Assembly (NCBI GenBank): GCA_014804975.1
Contig: JAAUYT010000015.1
Location: 1-51,889 of the forward strand
Direction: 5' to 3'
Source: Clostridia bacterium
GTDB lineage: Bacteria > Bacillota > Clostridia > Christensenellales > Borkfalkiaceae
Length of the DNA: 51,889 nucleotides
Positions within the stretch are counted from its first letter, which is position 1; each line of letters begins with the position of its first letter. The notes under the pieces were generated by a model. It saw nothing but the letters and a program-made list of their open reading frames with translations. It searched no databases and was not told the origin of the DNA. Both the position numbers and the translations under genes were made by a program. Of this stretch, positions 37,103-45,688 are shown one piece after another.

Positions 37103-37153
37103 ATTCTGAGCTCTGTCCTGCGCGCCTTCGGCGCGCAGGACAGAGCTCAGAAT
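37103..37153. repeat. 51-bp perfect hairpin palindrome (24-bp arms, TTC loop)
   Basis: ATTCTGAGCTCTGTCCTGCGCGCC TTC GGCGCGCAGGACAGAGCTCAGAAT. Confidence 0.95.
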
Positions 37154-37164
37154 CCCATTGGTTC

Positions 37165-37251
37165 CGTCATTGCGAGGAGCGGAGCGACGCGGCAATCTAG
37201 TTAATGAACAACGATAACGTCTGGATTGCTTCGCATTCGCTCGCAATGACG
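37165..37251. repeat. Imperfect inverted repeat of the CGTCATTGCGAG...CTCGCAATGACG type
   Basis: CGTCATTGCGAGGAGCGGAGCGACGCGGCAATCTAG ... CTGGATTGCTTCGCATTCGCTCGCAATGACG. Confidence 0.9.
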
Positions 37252-37292
37252 AAATGAAAAATGCGCACCTTTGAATGACAATTGGGGAAGCC

Positions 37293-37565
37293 TTATTCTT
37301 CTCCTAACGAATCCGTCATGAGCCGAACGGCGTTTTTAAAGCCCGCTTTATAATAATCACATAGTTCAATGCAGACCGCATCTTCATTTGCTTCTCTGAA
37401 TTTCTCAAACGCTTCTTTCGCTTCTGCGTTTTCTTTGAGGAGCTCCGTTAAATTTTTTGCAAAGCGTTCCGCTCTGTCCGCCTTCTTGGTATATTGCTTG
37501 CTTATTTTTACGTTTGCCTGTCCGCCAAAATCTCCGTAATATAATTCTTCGATTGCCGATTCCAT
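37293..37565 (-). CDS. small conserved acidic protein (DUF6809-like), module B partner
   Basis: MESAIEELYYGDFGGQANVKISKQYTKKADRAERFAKNLTELLKENAEAKEAFEKFREANEDAVCIELCDYYKAGFKNAVRLMTDSLGEE; SD GGAGG before ATG 37565. Confidence 0.75.
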   Translation of the reverse strand: MESAIEELYYGDFGGQANVKISKQYTKKADRAERFAKNLTELLKENAEAKEAFEKFREANEDAVCIELCDYYKAGFKNAVRLMTDSLGEE

Positions 37566-37574
37566 TTTTATCCT

Positions 37575-37613
37575 CCCACTATTATGGGTATATAATACAC
37601 CCATAATAGTGGG
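37575..37613. promoter_or_regulatory. 39-bp operator with 15-bp inverted repeat arms over the module B partner promoter
   Basis: CCCACTATTATGGGT - ATATAATAC - ACCCATAATAGTGGG; each arm is itself CCCA-N6-TGGG; -35 TTGACT (37615-37620) and -10 TATTAT (37592-37597) on the minus strand, spacer 17. Confidence 0.85.
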
Positions 37614-37628
37614 AAGTCAAGCATTTTA

Positions 37629-37641
37629 CCCACTTTTGTGG
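37629..37641. promoter_or_regulatory. operator-like site CCCACTTTTGTGG abutting the XRE-B -10
   Basis: CCAC-N4-GTGG next to TAAAAT 37642-37647. Confidence 0.6.
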
Positions 37642-37653
37642 TAAAATTTAGTT

Positions 37654-37857
37654 ATGGAAAAATTTACGAAAAGATTAAAAGAATTGCGTTTAGAAAAAGG
37701 CTTGTCTCAAATACAGCTTGCAAAAGAAACAGGACTTGGGAAAAGCGCTATTGGCGTATGGGAATTGGGACAAAGAGTCCCAAGCGCATTAGCAATAATT
37801 ACCCTTGCGAAATACTTTGGCGTAACGGCAGACTATCTGCTTGGAATGAGTGATTAA
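37654..37857 (+). CDS. small XRE-family repressor (module B)
   Basis: MEKFTKRLKELRLEKGLSQIQLAKETGLGKSAIGVWELGQRVPSALAIITLAKYFGVTADYLLGMSD. Confidence 0.93.
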   Translation: MEKFTKRLKELRLEKGLSQIQLAKETGLGKSAIGVWELGQRVPSALAIITLAKYFGVTADYLLGMSD

Positions 37858-37860
37858 AAA

Positions 37861-37896
37861 TAGCCCCCGAAGGGAAATCCTTCGGGGGCTATTTTT
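37861..37896. terminator. Rho-independent terminator
   Basis: TAGCCCCCGAAGG GAAAT CCTTCGGGGGCTATTTTT. Confidence 0.88.
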
Positions 37897-37900
37897 AATT

Positions 37901-38047
37901 ATAGCCTTCCCCTACCGCAAAGCGTTAGGGGAAGGTGGCGCGCCGTTCCGTTAGGACGGCGTGACGGATGAGGATTAGATTGTTATTTCTTTGCCTCATC
38001 CGTCCGCACTGCGGACACCTTCCCCTATCTCAATAGGGGAAGGCTAT
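37901..38047. mobile_element. 147-bp MITE-like element with 14-bp perfect terminal inverted repeats
   Basis: ATAGCCTTCCCCTA ... TAGGGGAAGGCTAT; nested subterminal TTAGGGGAAGGTG/CACCTTCCCCTA and GACGGATGAGG/CCTCATCCGTC. Confidence 0.8.
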
Positions 38048-38061
38048 CTTGCAGTTACTTT

Positions 38062-39339
38062 TTATTTTCGCAATCCTTTGGGCAAGTGATTTTTTAAAGT
38101 TCCGTTCACCGCCTTTGCAAACCCTAACGGGTATTTATCAAAGCCGACCACGCACCAACCGTTTGCGATATCCTTTGAAAGCGTTTCGCCCGATAAGTAG
38201 CGTTCGCACTCTTCGGGAGTGAGCGCAACGAACTTCTTTACTTCTTCCCGCTTTACGCTCATTGCAAGCGCGTGTGCGGGCTTAAAAATCTTGCCGTCGA
38301 ACTCGCCAAGCTCCACGCCGAGCCGTAGCGTGCGCACCCCAAGCGCGGGCATACCCGCGGGCACGAGATACATTCTTCCGTCGTCAAGCGTCGTCACTTC
38401 TCCCTTGGGCGTTTCCGCAAAGAAGTCCTTTGCAAATTCCGCAAACGCTTTATTCGCCGTAGCGTTGCGCTTAATAGGATAGGGCTTTGCGTTCCGCGTT
38501 CCGCCTTCGGTTTTTTTAAGCCGTGCACAGTAATGCCCTTCGCCCTTGACCTCGTGCGGATACAGCTTGTGCTCCTCTTCCAAAACGAATTCGGGGTGGC
38601 GCTCCAAGAATGCGCGCACCTGCTTTTCGTCCTCTTCCTCGGCAAAGGTGCAGGTAGAATACACGATACAGCCGCCGCCCGCAACCGTCAATGCGGCGCA
38701 GTCTAAAATTTCCTTCTGCCGTGCGGCGCAGAGGGCAACGTTGTTCTCGCTCCAATGCGGGATCGCCTCTGGCTCCTTTTTGAACATACCCTCGCCCGAA
38801 CAGGGCGCGTCAACGAGTACCAAATCGAAATAGCAAGGAAGCTTTTCGGCAAGCTGAGAGGGCGACGCGTTCGTGACGGCGCAGTTCTTCACACCCATGC
38901 GCTCCGCGTTCTGCGATAAAATCTTCGCGCGTCCCGCGTCGATTTCGTTGGAAATCAAAACGCCGTTCCCCTTCATTTGCGCGGCAACCTGCGTAGTCTT
39001 TCCGCCGGGGGCGGCGCACAAGTCGAGCACGCGTTCCTTACTTACGGGCGCGGTCAGCTTGCCCACGCACATCGCCGAAGGCTCCTGACAGTAGTAGAGC
39101 CCCGCGAAGTGCTCGGGATAAGAGCCCGCCCTTTCCTCTTCGATATAAAAGCCGTTCTCTTCCCACGGGACGGGGGAAAGCGCAAAGGGCGCGTTCTTTA
39201 AAAATTCTTCGCGGGAAATTTTGAGCGTGTTCACGCGCAGCGCCTTATGGGGCGGTTTCTCGTAAGAAGCCAAAAAGGCGGGGTATTCCTTGCCCAGCCT
39301 TTCTTGCATTCTATTCAAAAATTTTTCGGGAAGATTCAT
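38062..39339 (-). CDS. RsmB/NOP2/RsmF-type rRNA (cytosine-C5) methyltransferase
   Basis: VLDLCAAPGGKTTQVAAQM, LVDAPCSGEGMFKKEPEA, GGCIVYSTCTFAEEEDE. Confidence 0.95.
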   Translation of the reverse strand: MNLPEKFLNRMQERLGKEYPAFLASYEKPPHKALRVNTLKISREEFLKNAPFALSPVPWEENGFYIEEERAGSYPEHFAGLYYCQEPSAMCVGKLTAPVSKERVLDLCAAPGGKTTQVAAQMKGNGVLISNEIDAGRAKILSQNAERMGVKNCAVTNASPSQLAEKLPCYFDLVLVDAPCSGEGMFKKEPEAIPHWSENNVALCAARQKEILDCAALTVAGGGCIVYSTCTFAEEEDEKQVRAFLERHPEFVLEEEHKLYPHEVKGEGHYCARLKKTEGGTRNAKPYPIKRNATANKAFAEFAKDFFAETPKGEVTTLDDGRMYLVPAGMPALGVRTLRLGVELGEFDGKIFKPAHALAMSVKREEVKKFVALTPEECERYLSGETLSKDIANGWCVVGFDKYPLGFAKAVNGTLKNHLPKGLRK

Positions 39340-40304
39340 AACTGCTCCAAACCGTTCTCCAAGCCAACGGCGATCTCGTCGAGCGGAACGAACTTCGCGC
39401 CGTTCTCCACGGCGTTGAGGTAGCGCTTGCCGCCCTCTTCCTCCGCAACGTAGATATCGCAGTCCTGCGGACGGGAAGTGTATCTACCGCCCGAAGCGAA
39501 CACCGCGCCCGCAAGCTCCACGGAGAAGGGAACGTTATTCTCGATTTCTTTCGAAAAGCAGAACCGCTTGCCTGCGTTCACGCCCTCCCGCTTTTTGCGG
39601 TAGTTGTGCTTGTTCACGAAATTGAAAAAGGTCTCCCGCGCCGCGGCGCGTTTTTTGTGCTCCTCGTCCCGCTTCTTATAGTAAGCGCGAAGCCCCTCCG
39701 AATCGGGCTGAGAAATTTTGTACGAGGAAATTTTTCCGGGGCGCATTTTATAGCGTTCGCAAAGTCCCTTGATATCCGTGCCCTCGCGCTTGCACAATGC
39801 TTCGCACACGCGCATGGTGGCGTAAGCGTCGTCGGCGGCGCGGTGCGGCACGAACTCCACGCCGAGCTGTTCCGCCATTGCACCCAGCCCGCACTGCCGC
39901 GTATAGTCGCCTTCGGTATTCATATAGAAGAACTGCGTGTCGTGATAGCAGAAACGGAAGGACGGCAGCTTATAACGCTTGGTCTCCAAATTGAGATAGT
40001 TCACGTCGTTGTGCGTGGCGTGTCCCAAAACGATTGCCTCGGGATCCTCTAAAAGCGCCTTGATTTTTCCGTAGACCGCGGGAAAGACGGGGCAAGACTT
40101 GAACTTGTCGTACTCGTATGGAAGTTCAAGTCCGTCGCTCCCCTTCCGATCGGTCAAATGGAACTTGCCCTTGGGATTGATAAGAATATCTTCCTTAGCA
40201 AGAACGTTATAATTCTCGTCCGTAACCGTGTAGCCGAACGCGCATATCTTCGCCGTGTACTTATACACACAGGCGCACTCTATGTCGAAAAAAACGTACT
40301 TCAT
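39336..40304 (-). CDS. DEDD-type 3'-5' exonuclease domain protein
   Basis: VFFDIECACV, HATHNDVNYLN, HRAADDAYATMRVCEAL. Confidence 0.8.
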   Translation of the reverse strand: MKYVFFDIECACVYKYTAKICAFGYTVTDENYNVLAKEDILINPKGKFHLTDRKGSDGLELPYEYDKFKSCPVFPAVYGKIKALLEDPEAIVLGHATHNDVNYLNLETKRYKLPSFRFCYHDTQFFYMNTEGDYTRQCGLGAMAEQLGVEFVPHRAADDAYATMRVCEALCKREGTDIKGLCERYKMRPGKISSYKISQPDSEGLRAYYKKRDEEHKKRAAARETFFNFVNKHNYRKKREGVNAGKRFCFSKEIENNVPFSVELAGAVFASGGRYTSRPQDCDIYVAEEEGGKRYLNAVENGAKFVPLDEIAVGLENGLEQL

Positions 40305-41590
40305 GCGTTCTTGACTTCGATCTTCTCCTTTCCGCCCATGTAGGGACGGAGTACTTCGGGAATCTCGACGCTCCCGTCCGCCTGCAAGTGATTCTCGATA
40401 AACGCGATCAGCATACGCGGCGGAGCCACCACGGTGTTGTTGAGGGTGTGCGCAAACGCGTTGCCCTCTTTCGATTTATAGCGGATACCAAGGCGTCTTG
40501 CCTGCGCGTCGGTGAGGTTGGAGCACGACCCCACTTCGAAATATTTCTTTTGACGGGGAGACCACGCCTCCACGTCTACGCTTCTGAATTTTAAATCGGC
40601 AAGATCGCCCGAACAGCATTCGAGGGTTCTCACGGGAATACCCATGGATACGAAGAGTTCCACCGTATAATTCCACATTTTTTCGTACCACGCCGCGCTC
40701 TCTTCGGGCTTGCAGATGACGATCATCTCCTGCTTCTCGAATTGGTGAATGCGGTAGATGCCGCGCTCCTCGATGCCGTGCGCGCCCTTCTCCTTGCGGA
40801 AGCAGGGGGAATAACTCGTGAGCGTTAAGGGGAGCTTGCTCTCGTCAACGGTCTGTCCCATAAAGCGTCCGATCATGGAGTGCTCGCTCGTGCCGATAAG
40901 GTATAAATCTTCACCCTCGATCTTGTACATCATGCCGTCCATTTCCTCGAAGCTCATGACCCCCGTCACGACGGACGAACGGATCATATAGGGCGGAATG
41001 CAATAGGTGAAGCCCTTGTTTATCATAAAGTCGCGGGCGTAGGTGATGACCGCGGAATGCAGTCTTGCGATATCGCCCGTCAGATAATAGAAGCCCTGTC
41101 CGCTCGTGCGGCGCGCGCTGTCCACGTCGATACCGTCGAGCTTTTCGAGGATATCGAGGTGATAGGGAATTTCAAAATCGGGAACCTTGGGCTCTAAGTA
41201 GCGCTTGCGCTCTACGTTTTCGGAATCGTCCTTGCCGATGGGCGTATCGGGAGAAATGATATTGGGAATGCGCATCATCACGTCTTTTAAACGGGCGGCA
41301 ACCTCTTCCGATTCCTTTTCGACCTCTTCGAGGCGCTTCGCGTTGGCGTTTACCTTCGCTTTGACTTCTTCTGCCTCTTTGACTTTTTTCTCGCGCATCA
41401 AAAGCCCGATTTCCTTGCTGAGCGAATTGCGCGACGCGCGAAGATTATCCCCTTCCGTTTGAAGGGCGCGCTTCTTTTCGTCGAGCGCGATCGCTTCGTC
41501 CACGAGGGGAAGCTTTTTATCCTGAAACTTCTTTTTAATATTTTCGCGCACCTTGTCGGGATTCGCGCGTAAAAAAGCGATATCTATCAT
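40301..41590 (-). CDS. serS: Seryl-tRNA synthetase
   Basis: MIDIAFLRANPDKVRENIKKK; TSEHSMIGRFMG; SPCFRKEKGAHGIEERGIYRIHQFEKQEM; SCSNLTDAQARRLGIRYK. Confidence 0.97.
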   Translation of the reverse strand: MIDIAFLRANPDKVRENIKKKFQDKKLPLVDEAIALDEKKRALQTEGDNLRASRNSLSKEIGLLMREKKVKEAEEVKAKVNANAKRLEEVEKESEEVAARLKDVMMRIPNIISPDTPIGKDDSENVERKRYLEPKVPDFEIPYHLDILEKLDGIDVDSARRTSGQGFYYLTGDIARLHSAVITYARDFMINKGFTYCIPPYMIRSSVVTGVMSFEEMDGMMYKIEGEDLYLIGTSEHSMIGRFMGQTVDESKLPLTLTSYSPCFRKEKGAHGIEERGIYRIHQFEKQEMIVICKPEESAAWYEKMWNYTVELFVSMGIPVRTLECCSGDLADLKFRSVDVEAWSPRQKKYFEVGSCSNLTDAQARRLGIRYKSKEGNAFAHTLNNTVVAPPRMLIAFIENHLQADGSVEIPEVLRPYMGGKEKIEVKNA

Positions 41591-41689
41591 AATAACACTC
41601 CTTTTATTTCCGCCTACTATTATACACCGTTTTCACTTTGAAAGCAAAGGTTTTAAACGCTCCTTTGCAAAAACAGACAAAGAAAAACT

Positions 41690-41717
41690 TTGACAAAACC
41701 GTATTATGTGGTATAAT
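41690..41717 (+). promoter_or_regulatory. sigmaA promoter TTGACA-N16-TATAAT
   Basis: TTGACA 41690-41695, TATAAT 41712-41717. Confidence 0.8.
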
Positions 41718-41749
41718 AGGAATACATTTCATTTTTTGAAGAGGTTACT

Positions 41750-44626
41750 TTGGAAACCAATCAGACTGAAAACCCTTCCGAAGAGAAGGAAGAGGCGGCA
41801 AAGGTAAAGAAAGCCGCAACGGAAAAAGCGCCCGAAAAAACGGAGAAGGCGGAAAAAGCCGCTCCGTCTAAAACCACGCGCGCAAGATCCGTAGGAAAGA
41901 AAACGCCGTCCGCGAAGCCCGCCGAAGCGGAAACGGGGGAAAAGCCCGCGCCTAAGGCGGAAGAGAAAGCCGTAAAACCCGCAGAAGAAGCGGAGGCAAC
42001 CGTCCAAACCGAGGCGGAGGGCGAAGCAAACAAAACGGAAAGCGCAGAGCCCGTGCACGAAGTCAAAAAGCGTGCGCACTTCTCTTCGCGTATGCTGAAC
42101 AGGGGCACGCCCGAGGAGCTTGAAAAGAAGAAGCGCAAAAAGCTCATGAAAAAGTTCCGTCGGGCAAAGAAGATTCCCAACAGCTCCGACGTGGAGCGCT
42201 TCACTCCCCCCATCGACCAGGGACTTTCGCCCGAACAGGTCGAGACGCGCTTTAATCAGTTTCTATTTAACGACGTCAATAAAAAATACTCCAAGTCGTA
42301 CAAGAGCATTTTCTTCGGCAATATCTGTACGGTGTTCAACCTTTTGTGCGTGTTGGTTGCCGCCGCCCTTGCCTTTGCCCGGGCTCCCATAACGCAGTTC
42401 CTGTTCGTAGGCATTTTTGCCGTGAACTTAGTGATCGGTATCGTGCAGGAAATCATTGCAAAGAAACAGACCGATAAGCTCTCCGTTTTGATATCCTCGA
42501 CCACGAAGGTCGTGCGAAACGGCATAACGGTGGAAATTCCCATACAGGACATCGTCGTCGACGACGTCATTATTATGGAAGCGGGACAGCAAGTCCCCGC
42601 CGACTGCATTATGGAGGACGGCAACGCAGAAGTAAACGAATCCCTTTTGACGGGTGAATCCGTGCCCATCAAAAAATCGCAGGGCGATATTCTCTATGCG
42701 GGAAGCTTTATTGCAAGCGGCTCGTGCAGGGTCCGCGCCGATAAGGTCGGAAAAGCGACTTATCTTAACAACCTTACCTCCAAGGCGAAAAAGTACAAGC
42801 GCCCGAAGTCGGAAATCCTCAACTCCATTCGCTTGTTTATCCGCGTGATCGGTATTATGATACCCTTCGTCGCAGCGGCAATGTTCTGGCGCAACTGGGA
42901 GCAGACCGATCACAATATGTCGCTTTCCCTTCAATATACGGGCTCGATCGTTATCGGTATGATCCCTTCGGGACTTCTCCTTCTTACCTCGCTTGCAATG
43001 GCGATCGGCGTAAGGCGGCTTGCTAAAAAACAGACCCTCGTGCAGGACTTGTACTCTTTGGAAATGCTCGCGCGCGTGAATACGCTCTGCCTCGACAAGA
43101 CGGGAACGATCACGGACGGCAGAATGACCGTGAACGATTGCATGGTTCTTTCAAGCTTTGTGGACTACACGATCGACGAAATCATGGGCTGTATGCTCGC
43201 ATCGCTCGAAGACAACAACCAAACCTCGATCGCGCTCTTCAACCGATTCGGGCATTCGAACGTGATGCAGCCGACGGCGACCCTGCCATTTTCGAGTAAG
43301 CGGAAGCTTTCCGCGGTCTCCTTCCAAGGCGTGGGCACCTTCGTTATGGGCGCGCCCGAATTCGTGCTCCGTCCCATGCCGCCGAAGATCGACAAGATCG
43401 TAAAGCAATACGCGCAGTCGGGCTTGCGCGTGCTCGTTCTGGCGTTCTCGCCCAATCAGATGAGCGGCGGAAGAGTCCCCTCTCTTCTGCGCCCCACGGC
43501 GATCATTACCCTTGTGGACAATATCCGCGAGGACGCGATCGAAACGATTAAATGGTTCCGTGAAAACGACGTGGATATCAAAATCATTTCGGGCGACAAC
43601 CCCGTGACCGTTTCGGAGGTTGCCCGCAGAGTCGGCGTGAAGCACGCGGGGCAGTATATCTCCCTCGACGGGCTTACCGATATCGAAGTCGAAAACGTCG
43701 CCAACCAATACACGGTGTTCGGACGCGTCACGCCCGAACAGAAGGCGATTTTAGTCCGCACCATTAAAAAGCAGGGCAACACGGTTGCCATGACGGGCGA
43801 CGGCGTAAATGATATCCTCGCCCTCAAAGAAGCGGACTGCGCGATTTCCGTTGCCTCGGGCAGCGAAGCGGCGCGCAACGTGTCGCATATCGTCCTTATG
43901 GACAACAATTTCCTGAACCTTCCGAACGTCGTTTACGAGGGGCGGCGGGTCATCAACAACATTAAAAACAGCGCTTCCCTCTATCTCATGAAAACGCTGT
44001 TCATCACGATACTTGCGATCATCTGCTTTGCAATGAATCACAAGTACTTCTTTACGACGGACAATATGCTCATCTTCGAAACGCTCGTCGCGGCGCTCCC
44101 GTCCTTCGTCATTTCGTTGCAGCCCAACAAGACCCGCGTGAAGGGAAAGTTCCTACTATATATCCTATCGCGATCTATCCCGTCCGCACTGACGCTTTTG
44201 TTCTGCGTAATGACCGTGTTCCTTGGAATACGCTTTGTTCCGGGAGGACAGCTCGGCGCGCTCGACGTCATCTATAAGGACGGCGTTCTGAACATGAACC
44301 CGACGGAAGCAGAGCTCATTGCCGCGGGCAACGACACCATCACAAACCCGCTCATGATGCTTGCCGTGACCGTCGGCGGTATGGTGACGCTGTTCAGAAT
44401 TTTGCAACCGTTTAACCTGTTGCGCTCGCTCACCTTTGTCGTGGCGTTCGGCGGTATGCTCGTCATACTCTGCGTGCCCATTTTGGGAACGATCGTGTAT
44501 AAGGGTTGGCTTGACGTGCATTTGACCTTTACGCAGATTTTGTATATCGTATGTACGATCCTTGCGGCGTTCCCTCTATCGAGCGGACTTATCAAGGCTT
44601 GCGATTTGATGAACAGTAAAGATTAG
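41750..44626 (+). CDS. HAD-IC P-type cation-transporting ATPase (CtpE-like) with long K/E/A/P-rich N-terminal extension; TTG start
   Basis: NESLLTGESVPIKK, GMIPSGLLLLTSLAMAIG, LCLDKTGTITDG, MTGDGVNDILALKEADCAISVASGSEAARN. Confidence 0.9.
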   Translation: METNQTENPSEEKEEAAKVKKAATEKAPEKTEKAEKAAPSKTTRARSVGKKTPSAKPAEAETGEKPAPKAEEKAVKPAEEAEATVQTEAEGEANKTESAEPVHEVKKRAHFSSRMLNRGTPEELEKKKRKKLMKKFRRAKKIPNSSDVERFTPPIDQGLSPEQVETRFNQFLFNDVNKKYSKSYKSIFFGNICTVFNLLCVLVAAALAFARAPITQFLFVGIFAVNLVIGIVQEIIAKKQTDKLSVLISSTTKVVRNGITVEIPIQDIVVDDVIIMEAGQQVPADCIMEDGNAEVNESLLTGESVPIKKSQGDILYAGSFIASGSCRVRADKVGKATYLNNLTSKAKKYKRPKSEILNSIRLFIRVIGIMIPFVAAAMFWRNWEQTDHNMSLSLQYTGSIVIGMIPSGLLLLTSLAMAIGVRRLAKKQTLVQDLYSLEMLARVNTLCLDKTGTITDGRMTVNDCMVLSSFVDYTIDEIMGCMLASLEDNNQTSIALFNRFGHSNVMQPTATLPFSSKRKLSAVSFQGVGTFVMGAPEFVLRPMPPKIDKIVKQYAQSGLRVLVLAFSPNQMSGGRVPSLLRPTAIITLVDNIREDAIETIKWFRENDVDIKIISGDNPVTVSEVARRVGVKHAGQYISLDGLTDIEVENVANQYTVFGRVTPEQKAILVRTIKKQGNTVAMTGDGVNDILALKEADCAISVASGSEAARNVSHIVLMDNNFLNLPNVVYEGRRVINNIKNSASLYLMKTLFITILAIICFAMNHKYFFTTDNMLIFETLVAALPSFVISLQPNKTRVKGKFLLYILSRSIPSALTLLFCVMTVFLGIRFVPGGQLGALDVIYKDGVLNMNPTEAELIAAGNDTITNPLMMLAVTVGGMVTLFRILQPFNLLRSLTFVVAFGGMLVILCVPILGTIVYKGWLDVHLTFTQILYIVCTILAAFPLSSGLIKACDLMNSKD

Positions 44627-44639
44627 TAATAAAATGATT

Positions 44640-44671
44640 CAGCCCTCGGCGTTCCGCCGAGGGCTGTTTTT
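44640..44671. terminator. Rho-independent terminator
   Basis: CAGCCCTCGGCG TTC CGCCGAGGGCTGTTTTT. Confidence 0.85.
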
Positions 44672-44684
44672 ATGTAATCGCTTT

Positions 44685-45230
44685 TTAGAATTTATCCGCA
44701 AGCGCGGCGGCTTGTTTGACGCCGTCCGTTTTGTCGATATCTCCCACGTTCAACACGCCGGGGATCAACACCTCTCCGACCGACTTCCAATTAAGAAGCG
44801 CGGTACTCTTTTCGTAGGGGAGTTTTACGCCGTCCATGACCGTAACGTCGTCCTCCTCGCAGCAGGTAATGAGCGCGCACTCCTTCCCCGAAATATCCTT
44901 TTCCGCAACGCAGAAGGAATACAGCCTGTCGATCACGCCCTTGATCTGCGCGGGGAAGGAATACCAATACACGGGCGTCGTAAACACGATCCCGTCCGCG
45001 TCCAATATGTGCGGCGCGATTTGATTAAAGTCGTCGTCGAAGCTGCACGCCTTGCCCGTTTTGAAGCAGGTCGTGCAGGCATGACAGCCGCCTACCTTTT
45101 TGAGCGCCGCATCGAATCTTACGACCGTGTGCCCCTTTGCTTCCGCCGCCTTGATAAAGGCGTCCGTCATTTTAAAGCTGTTTCCGTTCTTACGGGGACT
45201 GCCCGTAATTACTACGATTTTTTTACTCAT
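44685..45230 (-). CDS. flavodoxin-fold NAD(P)H-dependent FMN reductase
   Basis: VVITGSPRKNGNSFKMTDAFIKAAE, FTTPVYWYSFPAQIKGVIDRLYS. Confidence 0.9.
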   Translation of the reverse strand: MSKKIVVITGSPRKNGNSFKMTDAFIKAAEAKGHTVVRFDAALKKVGGCHACTTCFKTGKACSFDDDFNQIAPHILDADGIVFTTPVYWYSFPAQIKGVIDRLYSFCVAEKDISGKECALITCCEEDDVTVMDGVKLPYEKSTALLNWKSVGEVLIPGVLNVGDIDKTDGVKQAAALADKF

Positions 45231-45239
45231 AATCCCTCC

Positions 45240-45623
45240 TTATTTTTTAATCGTATTTGAATTTTGGTTATACGCTTTTGCAACGCACTTCCATTCGCCG
45301 TTCATCTTTAAAAGCAACAGATAGTCCGTAAAGTCGATTCGATTCCCCCAGCCCTCTTCGAGAACGCGCACCACGGCAAGTGTTTCTTCGAGTGCGATAA
45401 CGTCGATACGCGCCTTGAAATTTTTGTCGCCCCCGACGGTATCCACGTTGTGATAAAACTGCTGAATGGAACCGTGTTCGAGCTCCCCGTCCAAATATCC
45501 GAACAACACCGCTTCGTCGACAAATAACTGCTTTGCGTATTTGCTGTTGCCCTCCGCAACGCTTTTCACGAAATTCATCGCCGCTTTTTCTACCGCTTCA
45601 TACTCTTTTAATTCCGCTCTCAT
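45240..45623 (-). CDS. NTF2-like (putative lumazine-binding/SnoaL-like) protein
   Basis: AAMNFVKSVAEGNSKYAKQLFVDEAVLFGYLDGELEHGSIQQFYHNVD...DYLLLLKMNGEWKCVAKAY. Confidence 0.75.
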   Translation of the reverse strand: MRAELKEYEAVEKAAMNFVKSVAEGNSKYAKQLFVDEAVLFGYLDGELEHGSIQQFYHNVDTVGGDKNFKARIDVIALEETLAVVRVLEEGWGNRIDFTDYLLLLKMNGEWKCVAKAYNQNSNTIKK

Positions 45624-45648
45624 ACAAAATCTCCTTAAAAATTTATTC

Positions 45649-45688
45649 TTGACAATTCGTATTATACGGTATATAATAATTTTGTCAA
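45649..45688. promoter_or_regulatory. fully overlapping divergent sigmaA promoters (both strands)
   Basis: Plus TTGACA 45649-45654 / TATAAT 45672-45677 (N17); minus TTGACA 45683-45688 / TATAAT 45661-45666 (N16). Confidence 0.85.

Noticed and set aside
41591-41690. T-box riboswitch upstream of serS
   Set aside because: Leader is too short and no AGGGTGGNACCGCG-type sequence is visible.
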